This document shows, in pieces, positions 26,074 to 34,167 of a DNA stretch of 64,000 nt. The DNA is from BOG-908 sp963795825. Lineage in GTDB: Bacteria > Pseudomonadota > Alphaproteobacteria > Acetobacterales > Acetobacteraceae. The stretch is taken from positions 744,001 to 808,000 of the forward strand of contig CAWCIW010000005.1 of NCBI GenBank assembly GCA_963795825.1. Direction: 5' to 3'. How positions within the stretch are numbered: the first letter of the stretch is position 1; every line of letters begins with the position of its first letter. A model generated the notes under the pieces. That model was not told the DNA's origin. It saw nothing but the letters and a program-made list of their open reading frames with translations, and ran no database searches. The position numbers and the translations under genes were made by a program.

Positions 26074-28950
26074 TCAGGCCTTTCGCCCTTCCGGCGCCAG
26101 CGCGGCGAGGTAGGTGGTGCGCGGCCGGGTGTTCAACTCACCCAGCAGCGCGTAGTTGCGCGCGGTCCGACGCGCTGTCGCGACCGCGCTGTCCTTGTCG
26201 CGCGAGATCGCCGAAGCTGATCGCCTGAGTCGGGCAAGCGCCCTGGCACGCCGTCACCACCGCGCCATCCGGCGATCGGCCGGTCATGCGCATCGGCATC
26301 GATCCGTGCCGGCGACGATACGCTGCACGCAGTAGGTGCATTTCTCCATCACGCCGCGCGCCCGCACCGTCACGTCGGGGTTGCGCTGCGGCCTGGATAG
26401 GCGCGGCGCGTCGCAGTAGTGCAGGAAGTTGAAGTGCCGCACCTTATAGGGACAGTAAGCCGAACACGCCCGCGTCCCGATGCAGCGGTTATATACCATG
26501 AGATTGAGGCCTTCATGGTCATGCACCGTCGCCTCGACAGGGCAGCCGGGCTCGCACGGCGCCAGCTTCGCAGTGCATGCATGGCACCGGCATGAAGCGT
26601 GTGTCGCGGCGCCTCGTGCGCCGGCCTGCGTAGTACGCGGTCGACCCGCAGCCAGTGCATGTCCCGCCCGGTCAGCACCTCCTGCTCGCGGCCGACCACG
26701 GCGATGTTGTTCTCCGCCTGGCAGGCGACGACGCAGGCATTGCAGCCGATGCAGGTGTCGAGGTCGATCACCATGCCCCAGGCCCGGCCGTCGTCGGGCT
26801 GCTTGGGATATAGTGTGGGCAATTCGCGGTCGCCATCGCCCACCGCCGGCGCGCCGACGATGCTGGACGCGCACGAAGTCCCGCGCCGTCCATACGTGCA
26901 TGATCGTCCGTGCTGGCCAGCACATGCGTGCGCCCCTCGCGATGCAAAACCGCGCCGTCCACCAGCCAGGGCGACGGCGGCATCGCGCAGCACGTTGGCG
27001 TCGTAGCCGAGCCCGGCGGAAAGCTGGCCGGCCGCGCGCTTGCCGTAGCCGAGCGTGAGCGCCACCACATGATCGGCCTGGTTCGGCGCGATCCACACCG
27101 GGCCGGTCACGCTGCGCCCGCCCGCCGAGACAGTCACCACATCGAACTGCGCGAGGCCGGCGCGCTTCGCCAGCTCCGGCCCGATCTGCACGGCGTTCTC
27201 CCAAACCACCTTGCTGAGCGGCTTTGGCAACTCCTGCAGCCATGCGTTGTCAGCCACCGTGCCGTCCCACACCGTGGGGTCCGGCCGGAACACGATCTGC
27301 GTGCCGGGTGTCGGCGCGCTCGTGGCCGGCGTCATGCCGCCGGTCTGCTGCACGCTGACGAGCGGCGCCGCGCCGCCGGCAATCACCCCGCTCAGCAACG
27401 CGTCGTGCCAGCGCGCCTCGCCGCCCGAACTGTTCCAATGCGCCGCCAGCAGCGTGTGCGCGTCGCGCGGCTCGGGTTCGGTCAGTATCGACACGATCTC
27501 GCCGGCGGTGCGGCCGTCATACAGCGGCGCGATTGTCGGCTGTATCAGGCTGGCGGTGCCGTCCAGCGCCCGCGCATCGCCCCAGGATTCCAGCGGATGC
27601 GCCATCGGCAGATGCCAGTCCGCATTCACCGAGGTCTCGTCCTCGTAGAGGCTCGCGTGGATCTTCAGCGCCACCTTGGCCAGCGCCTCGGTGAAGCCCA
27701 GCCCGGCCGCGCTGTCGTAGACCGGGTTGGTGCCGATCATCACCACCGCGCTCACGGCGCCCTGCCGCATCGCATCAACCAGTGCGGCCAGGCTCTCACC
27801 CTGCCCCTGCAGCGGCTGGGTGTGCAGCACCGTGCGCCCGGTATTGCCGAGTGCCGCGTTCAGCCGCTGCACCGCCTCGTGCACGCCGGGGCTCGCATGC
27901 AACCCGGCCTGGACCACGCCGGCGCCGCGCGCCCCGTCGAGCGCGCGCCACGCCGCGTTGCACCAGGCGGCCGCCGCCTCCGGCAGGTCCGATTGCCCGC
28001 CGGCCGTGGCGCGCGACAGCAGCGACCGCGCCATCGCCTCGATCAGCGCCGGCTGCGCGCAGATCGCGTGCTCCGCCTTCGCCGAGGTGAGGTTCGGCAC
28101 CGCATACGCCGCGTGCATCGCCAGCAGCCGGCCATCCTGCGCCACCCGCCGCCGCGCCGCACTCCAGCCTTTTGCCGCGCCCACCTGGTGCGGCCCGGGA
28201 TCGAGCAGGTCGCCGTCCAGGCACACGATGGCGCGTGCGTCGTCGAGCCGCCAATGCGTCTCCAACCTGCGCCCGAACGCAAGCCGCGTGCTCTCGTAGA
28301 GCGCGTCGCGCGGCACGGCGCCGTGGGTGAACACACGCAGCTCCGGCCAGGCCTGGCGCAAGGTGGCGATCTGGGCCGCCAGCGACGGCGACGTGCCCGG
28401 GCCGAGCAGCAGCGCACAGGCCGGCGCCCCGCGTGGCGCGCCACTGCGCCTGTGGCCCGAGCATGGCGGCGCGGAAGGCCGGCCAGTCGCTGTCGCGCGT
28501 CTGGAACTGCACCGTCTGCGAGCGAAACGGATCGTATAGCCCGAGCACGCTGGCCTGGCCGAAGATATCCGTCCCGCCGCGGCTCCACGGATGGGCGGGG
28601 TTGCCCTCGATCTTGATCGGCCGGCCGTCGCGCGTGCGCACCGTGATGCCGTTGGCGAACCCGTCGAGCAGCGTGGCGGACGCATAGGTCAGCACGGTCG
28701 CCGGCGCCTGGCCGGGCACTTGGGCCACCGGCGGCACGATCACGTCATGCGTGTCGTCATCGTCGCAGCCGGCCAGGCCGGACAGCGCCAGCGACGCCGC
28801 CATCAGCCGCATGAAGCGCCGCCGGTCCGGCGTGTGCAGCAGGTCGGCCGCAGCGGGGAATTGCGCGCGCAGGGCGGCCGCGATGCCGCGCTCGCCGCGT
28901 GTCTCGCGCCACGTTCCGTCGGCGCCCGGCGCGAGGCTCACCGGTGGCAT
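26074..28950 (-). pseudogene. actB: ACIII iron-sulfur/molybdopterin-like subunit ActB, multiple frameshifts
   Basis: If repaired it encodes about 958 residues, the usual ActB length. It starts MPPVSLAPGADGTWRETRGE with a twin-Arg-like signal (DRRRFMRLMAASLALSGLAG). A molybdopterin-oxidoreductase-like region follows (GTNPVYDSAAGLGF; LSKVVWENAVQIGPELA), then a ferredoxin domain with cluster-binding cysteines (DTCIGCNACVVACQAENN; PCEPGCPVEATVH; NRCIGTRACSAYCPYK; EKCTYCVQR; CQGACPTQAISFGDL). The C-terminus is NYALLGELNTRPRTTYLAAL. Frame changes are needed near 28435, 26985, 26890, 26640, 26300 and 26190. Every segment keeps family conservation. It overlaps actA by 12 bases. Confidence 0.83.
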
Positions 28951-29597
28951 ATCGAGCAATCCGTCAGATAGGCCGCATTGCGTATGTGATATTGCGCCAC
29001 GAGTTTGGGCCCCTCGGTCGCCTGGTTTGCCGGCGGCGTCCAGTCCATGTTCCACACCTGGTCCGGCGTGCGCACGTTTGCCGCGGGATTGCGATGGCAG
29101 GTGATGCAGAACTGCATCTGGAAAGACTTCGCCCGCATCGTCATCTGCTGCGATGTGACAGCCCCGTGACACGAACTGCAACCGATGCCTTTCGTCACAT
29201 GCACCGAATGATTGAAATAGACGTATTCGGGTATGTGGTTCACCCGCGTCCATTGCAGCGGCTGGTTGTTGGCCAGGCTGTCGCGCACTGGGGCCAGCAT
29301 CGGCGCGCCGGTCCAGATCTGCGAGTGGCACGTCATGCAGGTATAAGTCGGCGGCATGCCGGCATTGGCCAGATGCGTGACGCTCGTGTGGCAGTAGCGG
29401 CAATCCAGACCGAGTTCGCCGCTATGGTGCTTGTGGCTGAACGGCACCGGCTGCTTCGGGGCGATGCCTACGCCATACACGTAATCCGAATTGGCGACGG
29501 CGCCCACGACGACGAGAAAGACCAGCGCGCCCACAGAGACCACGAGCAGGGCAAGGCGGAGTATGGCGTCGGCGCCTGGGGCGAAAAGCTGACGCAT
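28938..29597 (-). CDS. actA: ACIII pentaheme cytochrome c subunit ActA
   Basis: A 219-residue membrane-anchored multiheme cytochrome. One helix (LRLALLVVSVGALVFLVVVG) is followed by exactly five CxxCH heme sites: CRYCH, CMTCH, CSSCH, CITCH and CSICH. The family pattern PVPFSHKHHSGELGLDCRYC is present. It is the first gene of the operon and passes electrons from the ActB/ActC module to ActE. The ATG at 29597 is chosen over 29717 because it directly precedes the anchor. Confidence 0.95.
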   Translation of the reverse strand: MRQLFAPGADAILRLALLVVSVGALVFLVVVGAVANSDYVYGVGIAPKQPVPFSHKHHSGELGLDCRYCHTSVTHLANAGMPPTYTCMTCHSQIWTGAPMLAPVRDSLANNQPLQWTRVNHIPEYVYFNHSVHVTKGIGCSSCHGAVTSQQMTMRAKSFQMQFCITCHRNPAANVRTPDQVWNMDWTPPANQATEGPKLVAQYHIRNAAYLTDCSICHR

Positions 29598-29808
29598 CTG
29601 TCTCCGGTCTGCGATGGTGCCAGCTATGTAGCCTGGATCGGAGGTTGTGCCGCAAGCCAGGCGGTCAACTGGACGTGAGCTGTGCAAGGAGGAAGCAGCG
29701 CTTCCTTTTTTGCGCAACCCCTAGCGCGCCCCGCTTGCAACAAAGCCCGCTGCCCCATGCAAATAACCCTGCCGGCAGAACGAACGCGCCATTGCGTGCA
29801 AGCAAAGG

Positions 29809-29862
29809 AGCAAAAGTTTTTTGCTTCTTTTTTTCAAAAAAGAAGGCCTTGCTTCCTTCGAG
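29809..29862. repeat. Palindromic junction repeat, one strong arm
   Basis: A strong CTTC/GAAG arm at 29809-29862. A weak, possibly decayed second arm (GCGCTTCCTTTTTTGCG) lies at about 29693-29715. The strong arm overlaps the last codons of the GT87 gene, supplying its final residues KQGLLF and stop at 29834. It lies upstream of the actA operon. Confidence 0.75.
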
Positions 29863-31015
29863 CTGCCAACACCATCAAACCAAACGGCAACACAGGCGTC
29901 AAAGCCGAAACCCAAACAAGCGCCGGCACCCCAAGCACAGCAATCAGCGCCGGCGGATTGAGCATGGGCGCCAGCCAAACCGCGGCTGCAAGCCACACAA
30001 GCCGTCCCTCAAGCATCGTGAGCACGGCCGCCACCGCCAGCAGCACGTGGTCGTAATCGCCCACATGCGGCGAGCCGAACACCAGCGCACACAGCAGAAT
30101 CACGAGTCGCTGCCGCGCCGGCGCATGGCGCGCGAACACCAGCCAGACGCAAGCGGCGGACAGCGCCATCGCCGCAAGCTGGCCGGCGCCGGCCGCACCA
30201 TCCCCGAACCCGAGCACGCGCAGGCAGGTGTGCACGCTCTGGTCATAGAGGCGCACCGCGTCGATCATCCGGCCGAGCAGCGGGTCCTGCCCTAAGGCGA
30301 ACCGTAGCCAGGCGACCCAGGCGCCGGTGCCGGTGACCGCGAGGCTGGCGAGCACCAGAGCGATGCCGCCGGCAAACCCGCCGGCGATGGCGCGCCAGTG
30401 CCGGCCTGCCAGCAGCGCCACCGGGATCAGCGGCACGAATTGCGGTTTCAGGCACAGCAGGCTGAGCACCACGCCGGCGAGGAACGGCCGCGTGTCGAGC
30501 CAGGCCATGCCGGCCAGCACGATGGCCGCCACCAGGAAGCTGAGCTGGCCGGCGCCGAGGGTGAAGGCGGTGGCGGGGCAGGCGAACACCCCGGCGACCA
30601 GCCACGCGCGCCGCGTGCCGGTCTCCCAGCGCCACAACGCCGCCACGAGCAGGGCGGCCGTGGTGCCGAGGAACGCCAGCAGCGACGCGATATACGGCAG
30701 CCAGCCGAACGCGGCGGCAAGCAGGAGCGTGACCGGCGGGTAGATGAACGGGTGCAGGCCGATCGGGTGAGGGAAGATCGCCGCGTGGCTGCGGTTCAGC
30801 TCGGCGGTAAAGCCGGCCGGGTCGGAGAGCAGGGCCAGGTCGCCGGCGAACAGGCGGGCGGCCGCGGTGTGGAACACCACCCAGTCCTGGCCGGGGACGG
30901 TGTGGAAGACGGCCCAGAACATCGCCCAGCCCAGGGGAGCGAGGCAGGCGCAGACGAGGGGCGCGCGGTTAGAAGGCAAGGAAGGAAGGCCTTCTTTTTT
31001 GCAAAAAAGAAGCAA
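29834..31015 (-). CDS. GT87-type polyprenol-phosphate glycosyltransferase, membrane
   Basis: A 393-residue protein with about ten hydrophobic helices and the GT87/DUF2029 pattern: an early loop with acidic residue (VPGQDWVVFHTAAARLF), FIYPPVTLLLAAAFGW, LCLKPQFVPLIPVALLAG, and SPHVGDYDHVLLA near the C-terminus. GT87 enzymes transfer mannose or arabinofuranose from a polyprenyl-phosphate donor. The first about 12 residues (MLLFCKKEGLPS) come from the repeat at 30977, and the last six come from the repeat at 29809. The true start may be a few codons inside. It neighbours DprE1-like and UbiA-like genes, fitting a polyprenyl-pentose donor. Confidence 0.72.
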   Translation of the reverse strand: MLLFCKKEGLPSLPSNRAPLVCACLAPLGWAMFWAVFHTVPGQDWVVFHTAAARLFAGDLALLSDPAGFTAELNRSHAAIFPHPIGLHPFIYPPVTLLLAAAFGWLPYIASLLAFLGTTAALLVAALWRWETGTRRAWLVAGVFACPATAFTLGAGQLSFLVAAIVLAGMAWLDTRPFLAGVVLSLLCLKPQFVPLIPVALLAGRHWRAIAGGFAGGIALVLASLAVTGTGAWVAWLRFALGQDPLLGRMIDAVRLYDQSVHTCLRVLGFGDGAAGAGQLAAMALSAACVWLVFARHAPARQRLVILLCALVFGSPHVGDYDHVLLAVAAVLTMLEGRLVWLAAAVWLAPMLNPPALIAVLGVPALVWVSALTPVLPFGLMVLAARRKQGLLF

Positions 31016-31142
31016 AAAACTCTTGCTCCTTAGGCTCGTTCAACCGCTTCAGTGTTTCCGATGAAGCGCAGGCCGCGTCGCCGGCAAACGGAGCAAAAGT
31101 TTTTTGGTCCTTTTTTTCAAAAAAGGACTGCTTGCTTCCTTG
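30977..31142. repeat. Full palindromic junction repeat with unrelated core
   Basis: CTTC/GAAG arm at about 30980-31020 and GTCC/GGAC arm at about 31100-31142, around a 70-base core (CTCCTTAGGC to AACGGAG). It lies between the DprE1-like stop (31155) and the GT87 gene. Its first arm provides the apparent start codon and first residues of the GT87 protein. Confidence 0.8.
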
Positions 31143-31154
31143 CCCGGCCGCCAC

Positions 31155-32501
31155 CTACGCCTCGCGCAGCCGCAACCGGCGCGACATATCCGACTGCATC
31201 TTCCGCGCCGGATCCAGCGCCGCCAGCAGATCCCGAAACGCCCCCCAGCGCGGATACATCTCGCGAAACGCATCCACCCCCAGCAGCGCATCCTTTGCCA
31301 GATACACCCGCCCGCCATGCCGCAACGTGATCGCCACCAGCCTGGCATACAGCGCCTCGATCCCCGCCCCCGCCGGAAAATCCAGCGCCAGCGTATAACC
31401 CGCGCGCGGAAACGACAGCGGCCCCGCCTCCCGCGCCGCCGGCCCCAGCCGCTTCAGCACCGCCAGGAACGACGCCCGGCGCGACCCGGCAATCACCTCG
31501 AGCAATTCGCGCAAAGCCGCCGTCCCCGTCTCGAACGGCACCACGTTCTGGAACTGGTGGAAGCCCCGCCGACCATAGATGCGGTTCCATTCGCGCAGCG
31601 CGTCGAGCGGGTAGAAGAACGCGCCATACGGCACGGTGGCGAGGCGCGCCGTGGCCGGTGCGCGCCGGAAATACAATGCGTTGAAGGCGGCGATGCTCGT
31701 TGGGTTCAGCGCCCAGGCCGGAAAATCGAACGGCACGCGCAGCCCGGCGCGCCCTGCCCCGCCGGCGCACGCACCGCCCGACCCCTCCGCCGTCTCCAGC
31801 ACCCCGCGCCCCAGCGACGCACCGCGCGCGCACCCGTCGATCCAGCCCACCGCATACGTCGCGTCGCGCGCCGCATCCATCGCGGCGAGGAACCCGTCCA
31901 GATCCGGCAGCCGCTGGCGCCGCACCGCCACGCCGGGGCCGGGCACGCGCTTCATCGCAAACACGATGCGGGTGATCACGCCGGTCAGCCCCAGCCCGCC
32001 GCACGTCGCCTGGAACAGCGCCGGCTCGGCGTCCGGCCCGATCGTGCGCAGCCTGCCGTCCGGCGTCACCAGATCCAGCGCGCGCACATGCTGTGCGAAA
32101 CTGCCGGAAACCTCGTGGTTCTTGCCATGCACGTCGTTGGCCACCGCGCCGCCGATCGTCGCAAACCCGGTCCCAGGCGAGACCGGCACCAGCCAGCCGT
32201 GCGGCAAATACGCGGCCATGAGCTGGCGGAACGTGACACCCGGCTCCACCGCGATCAGCCCCGTCGCCGCGTCGAACGCCAGCACGCCGGTGAGACCGGC
32301 GGTTAGCAACGCCGTGCCCTCCGCGTTCAGCGCGCAATCGCCGTAGGCCCGGCCGGCGGCATGGACGATCAGGCCGTGCGCTCTTGGGCGGTCGGCGAAC
32401 GCGGCTGCGAGGTCGGCCACGCCGTCCGGGCGCTGCGTTACGCTGGGGGTGCGCAATACGCGGCCCCAGCCGGTCAACGTCGCTAATTCAGCGTGCATCA
32501 T
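31155..32501 (-). CDS. FAD-linked oxidase resembling DprE1 (decaprenylphosphoryl-ribose oxidase)
   Basis: A 448-residue VAO-type flavoenzyme. The FAD-binding segments HAAGRAYGDCALN, GGAVANDVHGKNHEVSGSF and ATCGGLGLTGVI match the DprE1 signature closely, and the C-terminal YPRWGAFRDLLAALDPARKM is typical. DprE1 oxidises decaprenylphosphoryl-ribose in the first half of the epimerisation to the arabinose donor. DprE2, the reductase partner, is not in the window, although a distant SDR lies at 17221. It is adjacent to a HAD-UbiA fusion and a GT87 gene. Alternative roles as a generic alditol or lactone oxidase are less likely given the motif match. Confidence 0.82.
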   Translation of the reverse strand: MMHAELATLTGWGRVLRTPSVTQRPDGVADLAAAFADRPRAHGLIVHAAGRAYGDCALNAEGTALLTAGLTGVLAFDAATGLIAVEPGVTFRQLMAAYLPHGWLVPVSPGTGFATIGGAVANDVHGKNHEVSGSFAQHVRALDLVTPDGRLRTIGPDAEPALFQATCGGLGLTGVITRIVFAMKRVPGPGVAVRRQRLPDLDGFLAAMDAARDATYAVGWIDGCARGASLGRGVLETAEGSGGACAGGAGRAGLRVPFDFPAWALNPTSIAAFNALYFRRAPATARLATVPYGAFFYPLDALREWNRIYGRRGFHQFQNVVPFETGTAALRELLEVIAGSRRASFLAVLKRLGPAAREAGPLSFPRAGYTLALDFPAGAGIEALYARLVAITLRHGGRVYLAKDALLGVDAFREMYPRWGAFRDLLAALDPARKMQSDMSRRLRLREA

Positions 32502-32502
32502 A

Positions 32503-32637
32503 AGGAAGCAAGCAGTTCTTTTTCGAGAAAAAGAACCAAAAAGCTTTTGCTCCCTGTCGGAGCTTTACTGGGAAAGTCGCCGACAGGGAGCAAAAGTCTT
32601 TTGCTTCTTTTCTTCAGAAAAGAAGGCCTTGCTTCTA
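32503..32637. repeat. Full palindromic junction repeat, type A core
   Basis: Left arm GTTC/GAAC variant, core CTCCCTGTCGG...CCGACAGGGAG, right arm CTTC-T4/A4-GAAGG. It lies between the UbiA-like stop (32635) and the DprE1-like start (32501), so it sits within what would otherwise be an operon. Confidence 0.85.
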
Positions 32638-34044
32638 CCACGCCGCCACCACCACAGCCGCCAAACTCGCAGCCCCCGCCAACAAACTCACCCGATCGCG
32701 CAACGCGAACACCACCGGATCGTCGTTCATCATCCCGCGATTGCTGATCATCAACACCCGGCTCACCCAGAACAGCAAAATCGGACACAGCGCCCACAAC
32801 CAGCTCGGATGCCGATACAGCGGCAACACATCCGCACTGTTGATATACAGTGCCATAACGAGCACCGACATGTATCCGGACGACGCCGCCATGCTGCGCA
32901 ACATATCCAGATCCGCCGCCCGATATCCACGGCCGGACAGCGCCTCCGCCCCGCCCGCGCGCACATACAGCGTCAGCTCCGTCAGCCGCTTCACCACCGC
33001 CAGACAGAAGAACAGGAACAGCGAAAACGCCAGCAGCCACGGCGAGATCGGAATGCTGGTCGCCGCCGCACCCGCGAAGATCCGCAACGTGTAAAGTCCG
33101 GCCAGCGCCATCACATCCCAAACCGCCCGGCGTTTCAGCACGAAAGAATAGGCCAGCGTGCTCGCGTAATACACCGCTAGCATGCCGAGAAACGCCCGAG
33201 GCAACGCCAGCCCAACGATCAACGTGAGCCCCAGCAGCGCGACGATCAGCGGCGGCCCCCATACCAGCGGCAACGCACCGCTGGCGAACGGCCGGCGCCG
33301 CTTCGTCGGATGCAGCCGGTCATGCGGCAGATCGAGCAGGTCGTTGAGCAGATACACGCTGGACGCGCACAGGCCGAACGCGAGAAATCCCAGACACGCC
33401 TGCAACAGGGACAGCCCGCGCGCCTGGTGGGCGGCGAACAGCGGCACGAACACCAGCAGGTTCTTGGCCCATTGATGCAGCCGCAGGGCGCGCGACACCG
33501 CCCGCTTCCGCCCCGGAACCGCCGCCCCGATGGAAGCCACATGCCCGCAAACCGCCCGCGCTTTTGCCAGCAACGGCGCATCCGCCGCCACCACGAAGCC
33601 GCACCTCGCCTGCGCCCAAACCGGCAGGTCGGCCGCTGCGTCGCCCGCATAGTCAAAGCCGTGCGCGCCAAACCTGGCCACGAGCGCGTCCGCCTTTGCC
33701 TTGCCCTTGAGGTTGGTCTGGCCATCGGACGCCATCACGCCGTCGAACAGCCCGACATGGTCGGCGACGCCGCGGGCGATCGCATCGTCCGCAGCGGTGG
33801 CCAGGAACACCGGGCGGCCCTGGCTGCGCGCATCCTGCGCCAGCCCGATCACCGCCTGGTTGTACACCAGGCTGGCAGGATCGAGCGCCGCCGCGCGGGC
33901 CAGGCGTTGCTTGAGCCGGGCACGATCCGGCGTGAGCGCGCCGAGGAACGCCAACGGGTTGGCGGCCAGCAAGTGCCACGCGGTCTCCACCAGCGTGTCG
34001 CCGATGACCAGCGTGCCGTCCAGGTCCAGGACAAGGGGGATCAT
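32635..34044 (-). CDS. HAD phosphatase-UbiA prenyltransferase fusion (decaprenyl-phosphate phosphoribosyltransferase-like)
   Basis: A 469-residue two-domain protein. The N-terminal HAD domain (1-170) has the catalytic motif VLDLDGTLVIGDT and motif IV DYAGDAAADLPVW. The C-terminal UbiA domain (about 185-469) has eight to nine helices, with the prenyl-diphosphate motif YLLNDLLDLPHDRLHPTKRR and the DPPR-synthase hallmark NDDPVVFALRDRVSL. In actinobacteria the two reactions (phosphoribosyl transfer to decaprenyl phosphate, then 5'-dephosphorylation) are made by separate proteins and yield decaprenylphosphoryl-ribose, the DprE1 substrate. The fusion next to a DprE1-like gene supports the same pathway here. 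The lipid carrier may differ from C50. Confidence 0.83.
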   Translation of the reverse strand: MIPLVLDLDGTLVIGDTLVETAWHLLAANPLAFLGALTPDRARLKQRLARAAALDPASLVYNQAVIGLAQDARSQGRPVFLATAADDAIARGVADHVGLFDGVMASDGQTNLKGKAKADALVARFGAHGFDYAGDAAADLPVWAQARCGFVVAADAPLLAKARAVCGHVASIGAAVPGRKRAVSRALRLHQWAKNLLVFVPLFAAHQARGLSLLQACLGFLAFGLCASSVYLLNDLLDLPHDRLHPTKRRRPFASGALPLVWGPPLIVALLGLTLIVGLALPRAFLGMLAVYYASTLAYSFVLKRRAVWDVMALAGLYTLRIFAGAAATSIPISPWLLAFSLFLFFCLAVVKRLTELTLYVRAGGAEALSGRGYRAADLDMLRSMAASSGYMSVLVMALYINSADVLPLYRHPSWLWALCPILLFWVSRVLMISNRGMMNDDPVVFALRDRVSLLAGAASLAAVVVAAW

Positions 34045-34167
34045 GCCCGCCTGCTACAGGATTTGCCGGCGGCCCGGGAGAGCAGCGCGGCAACCCCGAA
34101 ACTTTTTCGTGAACAGCCTGGCGCGGCCAAGCTTCCTTCCCTTCCGCCACCCTCCTATATCGTTGGC

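Noticed and set aside
34080..34140. Possible decayed junction repeat before the AceE-like gene (AAACTTTTTCGTGAAC, AGCTTCCTTCCC)
   Set aside because: Neither hairpin cap is preserved, so it cannot be told from chance AT-rich sequence.
33310..34167. Plus-strand reading frame leading into the AceE-like gene
   Set aside because: It is antisense to the HAD-UbiA gene, whose motifs are intact; the true start is the ATG at 34168.
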